Positions 53,101 through 62,868 of a stretch of DNA of 64,000 bases are shown here, in pieces (the stretch's first letter is position 1; every line of letters starts with the position of its first letter). The notes under the pieces were generated by a model that was not told the origin of the DNA, ran no database searches, and worked only from the letters and a program-made list of their open reading frames with translations. The translations under genes were made by a program, and so were the position numbers. The DNA comes from Chryseobacterium lathyri (GTDB taxonomy: Bacteria; Bacteroidota; Bacteroidia; Flavobacteriales; Weeksellaceae). Location: NCBI RefSeq assembly GCF_030812195.1, contig NZ_JAUSSF010000001.1, forward strand, positions 496,001 through 560,000, given 5' to 3'.

Positions 53101-56100
53101 ATGAAAAATTGGACTTTTAGGCAATGGAACACCGTTTTAGGATGGGTGATTTTCGTCATTGCATTTTTCACGTACTTGTCGACCATAGAACCCAATTTCA
53201 GTTTCTGGGACTGCGGCGAGTACATTTCCTCAGCTGTAAAACTTGAAGTAACGCATGCTCCCGGAGCTGCTTTATTCCAGATCTTGGGTGCCGTGGCAGC
53301 CATTTTTGCTTTAGGGAAAGGTGAAAATTATTCAATTGTGATCAATGCGATGTCTGCATTGTTCAGTGCGTTGACGATTTTATTTTTATTCTGGACGATT
53401 ACCCATTTTGTAAGACGGCTGTTGAACAAAGACTTTGATGAAATTACAAAACACCAGGAAATCTCCATTCTTTTTGCAGGAGCTGTAGGTGCTTTATGCT
53501 TTACTTTTTCAGATACTTTCTGGTTTTCTGCTGTAGAAGGAGAAGTATATTCCATGGCTTCCATGTTCATTGCGCTTCTTGTCTGGCTGATTACCAAATG
53601 GGAAAACGAATACCTGGCGAAAGACAGTGAAAGATGGATCATCCTTATTTTCTTTGTATTGGGACTTTCTGTAGGCGTACACATGATGGGGATGCTTGCG
53701 GTACCGGCTGTTTGCCTGGTATATTATGCAAGAAACTATAAATTTACCTGGAAAAACTTTATCTGGGCTAATGCGATTACCCTGGGAATTCTGATCATTG
53801 TTTTCAAAATTATTTTCCCGCTGATCATGACGATGTTCGGTAGACTGGAAATATTCTTTGTCAACGGACTTGGACTTCCTTTCCACTCAGGAACTATTGC
53901 TGCATTTATTTTAATGACAGCAGCTTGTTATTTTATCATTAAATATGCAAGAAAAGCTAAGAAGAACATATATCAGACTGCTGCTTTGTCAGTAGTTTTT
54001 ATGATCATTGGATTCTCATGCTGGATGGTTATTCCCATCAGGGCCAATGCGAATCCCCCGATGAACCTTAACGATCCTGATACTGCCATCGGTATGCTGG
54101 ATTATTATAACAGAGAACAGTACGGAGACTGGCCTACCATTTACGGTCAAAATTATACTGCTTTCCTTGATGCCAACGGGATTGAGAAAAATGAAGACGG
54201 AAGCTTCAAAACAAAGAAAACCGGTGAGATCTACGAAAAGGATGAAAAAACCGGAACCTACAGAAAAACAGGAGACCGGTTCAATTATACATTCAGCCAG
54301 TCTCAGATCAGCTTAATGCCGAGAATGTTTAATGAAGATAAGGATGTAATGGCGAACTACATCTCCATGTACGGAGCTCCTGATTTTACCTACAATTACG
54401 CTAATGAAGATGTGGCCGACAATCCACAGGCCAAGCAGATTTTTGATGAATTGAGAGCAAAATATGAAGATAAATCCATCACTGCAGCAGATTATCTTAA
54501 AGTGAAGCCATACAACCTGATCAATGTTCAGAAGCCTTCACTGGCCCAGAATATGGACTATTTCATTACCTTCCAGAATGGGTATTACTTTGTAAGATAC
54601 CTGATGTGGAACTTCGTGGGAAGACAAAACGACCTTGAAGGAAATATGGAAAACACCAAAGGAAACTGGATCTCCGGAATTCCTTTCATCGATAATGCAC
54701 TGCTTGGAAACCAGGATAAGATGCCGGCTAAATTCAAGAATGAAAGTACGGTTAAATTCTTCTTTTTACCACTGATTTTAGGACTGATCGGTTTCTTTTT
54801 CCAGCTGAACAGAGACTTTGGAAGATTCTATGCATTGCTTTCATTATTTATTTTAACAAGTGTCGGAATTATTTTCTACACAGGCGTAAAACCTTTTGAA
54901 CCTAGAGAAAGAGATTATGCGATGGTGGGTTCCTTCTATGCCTTTGCGATCTGGATCGGGCTTGGAGCCGGAGCTATTTTATGGTTTATCCAGTCTAAGA
55001 TAAAATCTAATGGAGCGAATATTGCTTTAGGAGTTGTTTTATTAGGGGTACCTTTTATAATGGGCTTCCAGAACTACAGTGTCCATGACAGAAGCAACAG
55101 ATATACAGCTTATGATTATGCTTATTCAGTATTAAAGTCACTTCCTAAAAACGATATTTTGTTTGTTTACGGAGATAATGATACGTACCCTGTCTGGGCC
55201 ATCCAGGAAACAGAACGATTCAGGGATGATGTGAAGGTGGTTAATTTTACCCTTGCTTCAACTCCCTGGAACTTGGATCAGATAAAAAGAAAAACATATA
55301 ATGCAGCAGGAATTCCGAGCGAACTGACTCACGAGGACTACAGAGACGGTGTAAACGACCAGATCTATATGATGAAGAAAGAAGATTGGGAAGGCGTTTT
55401 CTCTATGCTGAAAGAACAGGGTGTTCCTGATACCCAATTTGGAGCTTTCAGAAAATATCTTACACAGGATTCACTGACATTGAAAGAGGCTGTTGATTTT
55501 ATTAAATTCAAATCTCCTGAAAAGGATGAGCTTCTGAAAATGTATTTCGGGGAAGAAAAATTTGAGAAATATAATATTCTTCCGGTAAACAAATTCATTC
55601 TTCCGGTTAATAAAGAAAATGCTTTAAAAGCAGGAATCATCACCCAGGCAGATCTTCCGGATGTTGTGAACCAGATTATGATCACTTATAAAGGAAACAC
55701 GCTTTATAAAAACAACCTGATCATGCTGGATATGCTTGCCAATTTCGACTGGAAACGTCCAATCAACTTCTCATCAGGAGGGATCTACGACAGTGAAAAT
55801 ATCTTTTATCTTGACGAATATCTTCAGTTTGACGGATTCAGTTACAGGCTGGTTCCTATTCATACAGCTCCTAATGCAGACGGAGATATGGGAAGAGTGG
55901 ATGTCAATTCCCTTTACAATGTCGTGAAAAACTTCAGATGGGGGAATTTTAAAGACTTGAATACTCATTTTGACGAAACTGCTACTTCAAACATTATGAG
56001 CTACAGAATGTCAGCAAGCAGAGCAGCTTCAGCATTGGCATTAAAAGGAAAGAAAGCTAAAGCTTTGGAATTATTGGATCTTGCCTCAAAAGAAATTCCT

Positions 56101-56586
56101 GCTGAGAAGTTTAATGATCCCAGATCATTGAGCTCTATGGTCACCGGATACATTATTGCAGGACAGGAGAAGAAAGGCCTGCAGCTGGCAGAGCTTCTGA
56201 AAAAAGGTATTTTTGAGGAATACGATTATTACTTGAGTCTTTCACGAGCTGATCAGAATTTTGCAAGACGACAGATGAGATCTAAACCTATGGAATATTC
56301 CCTTGTGGTAGCTGCTGTTACAGATGCTTATAAGAAATTGGGACAGAACGAAAAGGCTTATGCTTATCTGGTGAAATCTATAGAGCCGATCGATAAGAAA
56401 TTCAATGTTTTCATCAGAGAACTTCAACAGATGGGCAAAGAAAAGGCAATGAAAGAATCTGAAAATGTACAGAAGATCACTCCTTTCTACCAGTATTTAT
56501 TTGATGTGATGGAACCTTTTGATTCTACCTACTCAAAAGAGAAAGAGGATCAGATCACTACAGCCATCATTAAAGCAACACAATAA
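53101..56586 (+). CDS. DUF2723 membrane protein, GT-C/GT117-like glycosyltransferase
   Basis: An 1161-residue protein. The N-terminal half has about 12 hydrophobic segments. Loop 1 carries SFWDCGEYISSAV with an acidic pair and HAPGAALFQILG, the hallmark of DUF2723 and of GT-C enzymes that take sugars from polyprenyl phosphate. A periplasmic section of charged residues (about 370-500) interrupts the helices, and the last third is soluble with a helical, TPR-like end. Bacteroidetes members are thought to glycosylate secreted proteins. It is a single-gene unit followed by a strong terminator. Confidence 0.88.
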   Translation: MKNWTFRQWNTVLGWVIFVIAFFTYLSTIEPNFSFWDCGEYISSAVKLEVTHAPGAALFQILGAVAAIFALGKGENYSIVINAMSALFSALTILFLFWTITHFVRRLLNKDFDEITKHQEISILFAGAVGALCFTFSDTFWFSAVEGEVYSMASMFIALLVWLITKWENEYLAKDSERWIILIFFVLGLSVGVHMMGMLAVPAVCLVYYARNYKFTWKNFIWANAITLGILIIVFKIIFPLIMTMFGRLEIFFVNGLGLPFHSGTIAAFILMTAACYFIIKYARKAKKNIYQTAALSVVFMIIGFSCWMVIPIRANANPPMNLNDPDTAIGMLDYYNREQYGDWPTIYGQNYTAFLDANGIEKNEDGSFKTKKTGEIYEKDEKTGTYRKTGDRFNYTFSQSQISLMPRMFNEDKDVMANYISMYGAPDFTYNYANEDVADNPQAKQIFDELRAKYEDKSITAADYLKVKPYNLINVQKPSLAQNMDYFITFQNGYYFVRYLMWNFVGRQNDLEGNMENTKGNWISGIPFIDNALLGNQDKMPAKFKNESTVKFFFLPLILGLIGFFFQLNRDFGRFYALLSLFILTSVGIIFYTGVKPFEPRERDYAMVGSFYAFAIWIGLGAGAILWFIQSKIKSNGANIALGVVLLGVPFIMGFQNYSVHDRSNRYTAYDYAYSVLKSLPKNDILFVYGDNDTYPVWAIQETERFRDDVKVVNFTLASTPWNLDQIKRKTYNAAGIPSELTHEDYRDGVNDQIYMMKKEDWEGVFSMLKEQGVPDTQFGAFRKYLTQDSLTLKEAVDFIKFKSPEKDELLKMYFGEEKFEKYNILPVNKFILPVNKENALKAGIITQADLPDVVNQIMITYKGNTLYKNNLIMLDMLANFDWKRPINFSSGGIYDSENIFYLDEYLQFDGFSYRLVPIHTAPNADGDMGRVDVNSLYNVVKNFRWGNFKDLNTHFDETATSNIMSYRMSASRAASALALKGKKAKALELLDLASKEIPAEKFNDPRSLSSMVTGYIIAGQEKKGLQLAELLKKGIFEEYDYYLSLSRADQNFARRQMRSKPMEYSLVVAAVTDAYKKLGQNEKAYAYLVKSIEPIDKKFNVFIRELQQMGKEKAMKESENVQKITPFYQYLFDVMEPFDSTYSKEKEDQITTAIIKATQ

Positions 56587-56596
56587 AAATATTTAA

Positions 56597-56624
56597 AAAA
56601 CGGAACTTCGGTTCCGTTTTTTTG
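56597..56624 (+). terminator. Terminator with UUCG loop after the DUF2723 gene
   Basis: Ten-base arms AAAACGGAAC and GTTCCGTTTT around TTCG, then a T-run. Confidence 0.92.
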
Positions 56625-56627
56625 TTA

Positions 56628-56658
56628 TTGGGATTCATAAATTTTAAGATTATATTTG
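56628..56658 (+). promoter_or_regulatory. Promoter TTG-N20-TATATTTG for the second GT-C gene
   Basis: -33 TTG at 56628-56630 and -7 TATATTTG at 56651-56658, 15 bp before the ATG at 56674. Confidence 0.75.
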
Positions 56659-56673
56659 TGATATTAAAAATAC

Positions 56674-57801
56674 ATGATGACTCAAAATAAAAATAATAGA
56701 CTCCCAATCTATGCCGTAATTTTTATAGTTGTTTTTAAACTTCTCTTTTTATTGACTCACTATATCCAGGAAGATGCGTTCATTACCTGGCGGGTAGCTC
56801 AAAATTTGTTGGATTATGGAATAATAGGTTTCAACGGAGAAACCAAGGTTTCAGCTTCTACCAGCCATCTCTATATTTTTGTATCCTGTTTTTTCAATCT
56901 GATCTTCGGAAAAGAATATTTTATTGAGCCCCTGCTGATCTTCAATTCCATACTTTTTACCATAGGAACATTGCTTCTTGCTCATCTGACCCTTAAAAAC
57001 CCATGGCACAAAGCTATTTTTATATTTTTAATCAGCATATTACCACCTTCCATTAAAATTTCTATTCTTGGAACGGAATACGGAATACTTTTCTTTCTGG
57101 AAATGGCACTTCTGTACTATGGATTCAATAAAGATAAAAAATGGGTTCTGGTTCTTTTTCCGGTTTTAATCATATTTACAAGGATCGATACCGTCATTTT
57201 TCTGGGAATAATATTTCTTGTCGATGTTTTTTGGAACCGAAAAATCAGATGGAAATATGTACTTGGAGGAATTCTGGGCATTTTATCCGTACTTTCTTTT
57301 AATTGGTTGTACTTCGGAGAATGGTATGCATATACCTTCACTTTTGCGCAAAATTTTGATCATTTCCTGACAAACTTTGGAAATTTCTGGGGAATGCTGA
57401 AACTTCCCGGAAACTTCAATCCGGTAACCATTATTACACTGATTTTTGAACTGCTGTGTTTTATTTATCTTATCAGGCAAAGAGAAAAAAGAAACTGTTT
57501 TTTATGGATGATCTTTGTTTTCGGCTGGATGCAACAAATTATTTTCATTTCTCAAAATAGCCTATCTGGCTTATATTACTGGATACCGCAGCTGTTGCTT
57601 TTTGTTCCCGTTCTTATTTTTGTATTGGAGCAGAAAGAAAAACGGAATTTGTGGCTTTCCCTTCTGATTGTATTCTATATTCTTCCAATGGCTGTTTTTC
57701 AGACCATGGATTTTATCGAAAAAGGAAATGCAGAATGGAATCAACACAGGAGAACAAGTCTGTCTCCCAATACTAATACTTCCAACCCATCTAAACCCTA
57801 A
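56674..57801 (+). CDS. GT-C-like polytopic membrane protein, possible glycosyltransferase
   Basis: A 375-residue protein with about ten hydrophobic segments. The first external loop has QEDAFITWRVAQNLLDYG and later GETKVSASTSHLY, resembling the DDAYI-type loop with its acidic pair in arabinofuranosyl/mannosyl GT-C enzymes that use polyprenyl-phosphate sugars. A short hydrophilic tail closes it. It is not a close relative of the preceding DUF2723 protein but shares the theme. The DUF1697 gene follows after 10 bp. The enzymatic role is inferred. Confidence 0.65.
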   Translation: MMTQNKNNRLPIYAVIFIVVFKLLFLLTHYIQEDAFITWRVAQNLLDYGIIGFNGETKVSASTSHLYIFVSCFFNLIFGKEYFIEPLLIFNSILFTIGTLLLAHLTLKNPWHKAIFIFLISILPPSIKISILGTEYGILFFLEMALLYYGFNKDKKWVLVLFPVLIIFTRIDTVIFLGIIFLVDVFWNRKIRWKYVLGGILGILSVLSFNWLYFGEWYAYTFTFAQNFDHFLTNFGNFWGMLKLPGNFNPVTIITLIFELLCFIYLIRQREKRNCFLWMIFVFGWMQQIIFISQNSLSGLYYWIPQLLLFVPVLIFVLEQKEKRNLWLSLLIVFYILPMAVFQTMDFIEKGNAEWNQHRRTSLSPNTNTSNPSKP

Positions 57802-57811
57802 TCCCTAAAAA

Positions 57812-58342
57812 ATGAAATACTGTGCTTTTCTCCGCGGCGTAAACGTAAAAGGAACCAATATGAAAATGGCTGATGTATGCCAGGTTTTTAAAGATGCCGG
57901 AATGCTGGATGTAAGTTCGATACTGGCCTCCGGAAATATTGTGTTCTCTTCTGATAAAAAGGCAGGAGATTTAAAGAAAATTTTAGAAAAAGCGATGTCC
58001 GACCATTTTTCTTATGAAGCCTTCTTATTCATAAAATCTCAGGAAGAAACGGAAGTTTTCTGGAACAGTATTCCTTTTGAGAAAAAAGATAATCAGCATA
58101 TTTATGCCTTTGTAGGAAATCCCGGAATAGAAAATATTTTGAATGCAGAATTTGAAGCTGCTTCCAAAGCTGAAAACGAAAAAGCCGAGATCGTTGGCGA
58201 AATATTTTACTGGCAGGTCCCGAAAGGAAATACTTTAGATTCTTCTTTTGGCAAAATTCTGGGAAAGAAAAGCCTTAAAGATCAGTTCACCAGCCGCAAT
58301 ATCAATACTTTTGAAAAGATCCTGAAAAAAATGTGCTCCTAA
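57812..58342 (+). CDS. DUF1697-family protein
   Basis: A 176-residue cytoplasmic protein with the clear family pattern: YCAFLRGVNVKGTNMKMADV at the start, SILASGNIVFSSDKKA in the second strand-helix unit, and the end FTSRNINTFEKILKKM. The fold is a duplicated alpha/beta sandwich; the function is unknown. It is co-transcribed with the membrane protein upstream (10-bp gap), probably by chance of position. Confidence 0.9.
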   Translation: MKYCAFLRGVNVKGTNMKMADVCQVFKDAGMLDVSSILASGNIVFSSDKKAGDLKKILEKAMSDHFSYEAFLFIKSQEETEVFWNSIPFEKKDNQHIYAFVGNPGIENILNAEFEAASKAENEKAEIVGEIFYWQVPKGNTLDSSFGKILGKKSLKDQFTSRNINTFEKILKKMCS

Positions 58343-58565
58343 TACCCGACTGCTATTCTCGCTGATTTTGTAGCTCATTATATTTATTAAATTATAAATA
58401 TGATTTAATCTTCAAAGACATGTTGCATTCCCTAAACCCTAAATCTCTAGAGTCTATTATCTGGGCTCTCGGTTCTTAATTCTTGATTCTCATCTTACAT
58501 CTCAAATAATTTTCGATTCTGAAACTTTATAAGTATTTTTACTGAACTTTTTAATTTACATAAAA

Positions 58566-59375
58566 ATGATCCAATATTTAGATAATATCCACCACAAAGA
58601 TTCAAAAAATTTTTTCCTTATTGCCGGTCCGTGCATCATTGAAGGCGAAGATATGGCATTGAGAATAGCAGAAAAGGTAATTAATATAACAGACAAATAC
58701 AATATCCCATATATTTTCAAAGGAAGCTTTAAAAAAGCCAACAGGAGCCGTGTAGACTCTTTTACAACTATCGGAGAAGAAAAGTCCCTGGAGATTCTTA
58801 GAAAAGTAGGAGAGACCTTTAATATTCCAACAACAACTGATATCCACGAAAATGAGCACGCTGCACTGGCTGCTCAATACGTTGATGTACTTCAGATTCC
58901 TGCATTTTTAGTGCGCCAGACCGATCTTTTGGTGGCTGCAGCAGAAACGGGGAAATGCGTAACGCTTAAAAAAGGACAGTTCCTTTCTCCGGAATCAATG
59001 AAATTTGCTGTTCAGAAAATTACAGATTCCAATAACCAGAAAGTAGCTATTATTGAAAGAGGAAATTCTTTCGGATATACGGATCTGATTGTAGATTACA
59101 GAGGTATTCCTACCATGAGACAGTATGCCCCGGTTATTTTGGATGTTACGCATTCATTGCAGCAGCCTAACCAGAGTTCCGGAGTTACTGGCGGAAGACC
59201 GGACCTTATAGAAACGGTAGCTAAAGCAGGAATTGCCGTAGGTGCAGACGGAATCTTCATTGAAACCCATCCTACACCCGAAACTGCTTTGTCAGATGGA
59301 GCCAACATGTTAAGATTAGATTTATTAGAAGACTTGTTACAGAAATTAACAAGAATTAGAGAATCAATTTTGTAA
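58566..59375 (+). CDS. kdsA: 3-deoxy-8-phosphooctulonate synthase
   Basis: A 269-residue enzyme that condenses phosphoenolpyruvate with arabinose 5-phosphate to KDO 8-phosphate in lipopolysaccharide synthesis. Motifs are intact: FFLIAGPCIIEGEDMAL, FKGSFKKANRSR with the phosphate-binding Lys and Arg, DVLQIPAFLVRQTDLLVAA, ERGNSFGYTDLIVD and the metal-site region DVTHSLQQPNQSSGVTGG. The length is normal. It works in sequence with kdsB at 38 kb. A 223-bp gap with no recognisable gene precedes it. Confidence 0.97.
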   Translation: MIQYLDNIHHKDSKNFFLIAGPCIIEGEDMALRIAEKVINITDKYNIPYIFKGSFKKANRSRVDSFTTIGEEKSLEILRKVGETFNIPTTTDIHENEHAALAAQYVDVLQIPAFLVRQTDLLVAAAETGKCVTLKKGQFLSPESMKFAVQKITDSNNQKVAIIERGNSFGYTDLIVDYRGIPTMRQYAPVILDVTHSLQQPNQSSGVTGGRPDLIETVAKAGIAVGADGIFIETHPTPETALSDGANMLRLDLLEDLLQKLTRIRESIL

Positions 59376-59419
59376 TTGTTAAAAAATCCCTATTTTTAGA
59401 AATTCTTAAAATATTTCTT

Positions 59420-61621
59420 TTGAAAAAACTAGTTTTACCACTAAGCCTTATGGTTCCCGTGCTGATTTTCTCTCAAAACAGAAAAAAAGATACTGTGGAT
59501 AGAGTAACCGATATTGAGGAAGTCGTTTTCCAGAAAAAAGTGATCGGGAAAACAAATGACATTACCAATGTAAAAATCTCAGCAAAAGATGCAAAAGGAA
59601 TTGCTACCATAGGTGGAGGAATTGAAGGTCTGCTTAAAACACTTCCTTCCGTAAACTCCAATACTGAGCTTTCTTCCCAATACATGGTACGTGGCGGAAA
59701 CTATGATGAAAACCTTATCTATATTAATGATATTGAAATCTACAGACCTTTCCTGATCAGAAACTCACAGCAGGAAGGCATGAGTATCATCAATCCTGAT
59801 ATGGTTTCAACTGTCAATTTCTCTGCCGGAGGATTTGAACCGAAATACGGAGATAAAATGTCTTCAGCATTGAATATTTACTACCGCGAACCTGAAAAAT
59901 TTGAACTTTCAGGGGAAGCGAGCTTAATAGGAGGAAGACTGACTGCTGGCTTAGCATCAAAAAATAAAAAACTGACTGCTTTATTTTCAGGAAGATACAG
60001 AAATACCAATTTAGTTCTAAATACACTGAATGAGGATACGGATTTTAATCCTACCTATTGGGACTTCCAGTCTTACATCAATTATCATCTCAACGATAAA
60101 TTCTCCATGTCATTCATTGGATACTATTCCAAGAACGATTATGAAATGATTCCAAAAGCCAAGAGTGTAACTTTCGGAAGCCTTCAGCAGCCGATTACTG
60201 TAAACATTGGCTATGGCGGACGGGAGCAGGATATGTATAAAAATATGATGGGAACTTTTTCCCTGAACTATAAGCCTTCAGACCAATGGAAGTTTACATT
60301 GGATAGTTTTGCCTATCAGAACAGAGAAAAAGAATATTATTCCATTGCCTCAAGCTATGAGATCCAGACTTTTGATCTTGTGACAGGAGCTCCAAATCCT
60401 TCTTTTGATGGTGGCGGGCAGATAGAACATGCGAGAAATGACCTGTTTGTAAGAACGTACGGAACCCAGTTCAGAGCAAAATTTTCTCCTAATATCAATA
60501 CCGATATTGAAGTTGGATTTAAGTACGAAAAAGAAAATCTGAACGATAATACCAATGAATGGAAGTTGGTAGATGCTGCAGGATACAGCATTCCACGTCC
60601 TATTGATGATCCGAGAGGAGCATCAGGAGATCTGGAACTGTTTTATCAGATTGCAGGCAAAAATAAAATAACACCTTCAAGGCTTTCTGCCTATGCGCAA
60701 TATTCTCAGAAATTTTACTGGGGAGCTAGTAAAGTATTCGTTAATGCAGGAGCCAGAGTTTCAAACTGGAGTTTCAATAAAGAAACCATCTTTTCACCGA
60801 GATTCCAGTTTGCAATAAAGCCTGACTGGGATACGGATATGCTTTTCAAGCTTTCCGGAGGAATCTATTACCAGTCACCATTTTACAAGGAAATCAAAGA
60901 TCTTGATGGAAACTTCAATTCCAATATAAAATCTCAGCGTTCCATGCAGTTAATTCTTGCCAACGATTATGAGTTTTATATGTATGACAGGCCATTTAAG
61001 CTGACTACAGAAGCCTATTATAAGAAAATGGATGATCTGATCCCTTATTACATGGATAATGTAAGAATCCGTTATTCAGGGAAGAATAATGCTTCAGGAT
61101 ATGCCTATGGAATTGATACCAGATTATTTGGGGAATTTGTTCCGGGTGTAGATTCTTGGTTATCAGCAAGTTATGCCAGGGTATACGAAAGTATCGACGG
61201 AAGAGGAAATATTCCGAGACCTACCGATCAGAGATTCAGATTTGCGATGTTCTATCAGGATTATATGCCGAAATTCCCGTCCATGCGTGTCAATCTTACA
61301 TTGGTATATGCAATGGGACTTCCGAATGGGGCACCCGTTTTCTCAGATCCATATCAGTACCAGAGAACATTGCCTGCTTATAAAAGAGTTGATTTAGGAC
61401 TTTCAAAAGTATTTATTGATTCTAAAGACAAGAAAAAGCGTTATGGCTTCTGGGGTAATTTCGAAGAATTAACCTTAGGCGTTCAGGTGTTTAATGCATT
61501 CAATATCAATAATACCGTTGCCAATCAGTGGATCACGGATTACAACTCAAGTGTAATGTATCCGGTTCCGGTGCGACTTACGGGACGTTTTTTCAATGTA
61601 AAGCTTGAATTCAAACTGTAG
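59420..61621 (+). CDS. TonB-dependent receptor with plug domain, TTG start
   Basis: A 733-residue outer-membrane protein. The TTG at 59420 gives MKKLVLPLSLMVPVLIFSQ, a proper signal peptide; the only nearby ATG would cut off its basic start. The plug domain covers about residues 30-160, with GIEGLLKTLPSVNSN, SQYMVRGGNYDENLIYIND and SAGGFEPKYGDKMSS, and lacks the carboxypeptidase-like N-terminal domain of SusC-type proteins. The 22-strand barrel follows, ending in a Leu after VRLTGRFFNVKLEFK. The ligand is unknown. A terminator follows. Confidence 0.92.
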   Translation: MKKLVLPLSLMVPVLIFSQNRKKDTVDRVTDIEEVVFQKKVIGKTNDITNVKISAKDAKGIATIGGGIEGLLKTLPSVNSNTELSSQYMVRGGNYDENLIYINDIEIYRPFLIRNSQQEGMSIINPDMVSTVNFSAGGFEPKYGDKMSSALNIYYREPEKFELSGEASLIGGRLTAGLASKNKKLTALFSGRYRNTNLVLNTLNEDTDFNPTYWDFQSYINYHLNDKFSMSFIGYYSKNDYEMIPKAKSVTFGSLQQPITVNIGYGGREQDMYKNMMGTFSLNYKPSDQWKFTLDSFAYQNREKEYYSIASSYEIQTFDLVTGAPNPSFDGGGQIEHARNDLFVRTYGTQFRAKFSPNINTDIEVGFKYEKENLNDNTNEWKLVDAAGYSIPRPIDDPRGASGDLELFYQIAGKNKITPSRLSAYAQYSQKFYWGASKVFVNAGARVSNWSFNKETIFSPRFQFAIKPDWDTDMLFKLSGGIYYQSPFYKEIKDLDGNFNSNIKSQRSMQLILANDYEFYMYDRPFKLTTEAYYKKMDDLIPYYMDNVRIRYSGKNNASGYAYGIDTRLFGEFVPGVDSWLSASYARVYESIDGRGNIPRPTDQRFRFAMFYQDYMPKFPSMRVNLTLVYAMGLPNGAPVFSDPYQYQRTLPAYKRVDLGLSKVFIDSKDKKKRYGFWGNFEELTLGVQVFNAFNINNTVANQWITDYNSSVMYPVPVRLTGRFFNVKLEFKL

Positions 61622-61700
61622 AATAGAGGCTAGAAGTTAGAATTTTGCTAAACAATAAAAATCTGCTCAATCTGCAAAATCAGTGAGAGTACAAAATAAA

Positions 61701-61731
61701 AAAAGCTTCCGAATATTCGGAAGCTTTTTTT
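61701..61731 (+). terminator. Terminator after the TonB receptor gene
   Basis: The 13-base arms AAAAGCTTCCGAA and TTCGGAAGCTTTT are almost contiguous and are followed by a T-run. Confidence 0.85.
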
Positions 61732-61793
61732 CATTGAGCAGAATTTTATAACAAGTATACAGAATTTTATAACAGCGGTTTCCGGGATATTTT

Positions 61794-61801
61794 TAACTTT
61801 G
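61794..61801 (+). promoter_or_regulatory. -7 element TAACTTTG for the copper-handling group
   Basis: Consensus match only 8 bp before the ATG at 61810, so the transcript should be nearly leaderless. Confidence 0.55.
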
Positions 61802-61809
61802 TCCTATCA

Positions 61810-62190
61810 ATGAAAAAGATTCTTGCCATATTATTCTCTGTTTTCTACTTTGGATTCTCTTCCGGAGCAGCTTTCAGCGTACATTTCTGTATGGAGGAAT
61901 TTGTTTCCGTAAGCCAGAAAACCACAGATATCTGTGAGAAATGTGGTGTCAAAGAAAAAAAAGGATGCTGTAAGACTGAAATAAAGGTCGTAAAAGTAGA
62001 TGATTCTCAAAAATCCGATCTGCTGATGATTAATTTTTTTAGTCAGATCGCTCCGGCATTAACGCAGCACCGGTTTTTCTTTACGGACCAATCTTTTTCA
62101 GCTACAAAATTTACACAGATAAGAATCAATGGACCGCCTGAATACAGGTCTGTTCCTATCTATATCAATCATTGTAATTTTAGAATTTAA
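61810..62190 (+). CDS. HYC_CC_PP-family secreted protein
   Basis: A 126-residue protein with a signal peptide (LAILFSVFYFGFSSGAA). It matches the HYC_CC_PP family by its three landmarks: His25-Phe-Cys27 (usually His-Tyr-Cys), the CC pair at 53-54 preceded by CEKC at 42-45, and the C-terminal PP of NGPPEYRS. Such Cys-rich Bacteroidetes proteins are often next to metal-handling genes, as here, where DUF3347 and a multicopper oxidase follow. Metal binding is inferred from the Cys residues; the function is unknown. Confidence 0.82.
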   Translation: MKKILAILFSVFYFGFSSGAAFSVHFCMEEFVSVSQKTTDICEKCGVKEKKGCCKTEIKVVKVDDSQKSDLLMINFFSQIAPALTQHRFFFTDQSFSATKFTQIRINGPPEYRSVPIYINHCNFRI

Positions 62191-62194
62191 GATC

Positions 62195-62262
62195 CGTCTG
62201 TTGCCTGGTGTGAATCAGGTGATCATACCTTCGCAGGCAACACGGCCCGGCGCATGATGCGT
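62195..62262 (+). other. Structured GC-rich intergenic element
   Basis: TGTTGCCTG (62199-62207) and CAGGCAACA (62234-62242) form perfect nine-base arms. The palindrome CGCATGATGCG follows at about 62251-62261. The segment is more GC-rich than its flanks and has no T-run after it. An alternative pairing with CAGG at 62216-62219 is possible. Confidence 0.5.
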
Positions 62263-62305
62263 TTCAATTATTCTTTATTAAAAATTAATTCTAAAATTTA
62301 AAACA

Positions 62306-62779
62306 ATGAAAAAGTATATCATCACAGCAGCATTATCTTTATTCTCAATTATTTCACTTTCTGCACAGTCTAAAAAAGACGTCCAGGTTTCAAAATTATA
62401 TCAGAATTATATTGCCATTAAATCAGCTTTGGCCTCTGATGACGCAGATAAAACCTCAAAAGCCGCTGCAGAGTTTATCAAGACAGCTTCAACCCTAGAT
62501 TACAAATCGGTTTCTGAAGGTAACCTTAATATTTTAAGAAAAGATGCCACAGTAATCTCTGATGCGCGGAATATTGCAGCCCAGAGAGAAACCTTTTCCA
62601 ATCTTTCTGAGAACATGATCGCTTTGACAAAAAAATTTAAGCTTTCAGAAAAACCGGTTTATGTGCAATATTGTCCAATGGCTGATTCCAGCTGGTTAAG
62701 CGATGAAAAGCAGATCGTAAATCCTTACTACGGAAAATCTATGCTTTCTTGCGGAAGTGTAAAGTCAGAAATGAAATAA
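62306..62779 (+). CDS. DUF3347 (CusB-like metal-binding) secreted protein
   Basis: A 157-residue protein with a signal peptide ending near LSAQS. The mature part is a helical bundle (DVQVSKLYQNYIAIKSALAS and on) with the conserved ending VQYCPMADSSWLSDEK and IVNPYYGKSMLSCGSV, whose Cys, Met and His-like ligands identify DUF3347, a heavy-metal domain also found in copper efflux adaptors. It lies between HYC_CC_PP and the multicopper oxidase, so a periplasmic copper-binding role is likely. Confidence 0.9.
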   Translation: MKKYIITAALSLFSIISLSAQSKKDVQVSKLYQNYIAIKSALASDDADKTSKAAAEFIKTASTLDYKSVSEGNLNILRKDATVISDARNIAAQRETFSNLSENMIALTKKFKLSEKPVYVQYCPMADSSWLSDEKQIVNPYYGKSMLSCGSVKSEMK

Positions 62780-62868
62780 TTATTGTATTTAATTTTAAAA
62801 CAATAAGTTGTATAGTTTAAATTATATTTTACTTTAAGCTTTACATCTTTTAAAAAGTTCGGAATATT

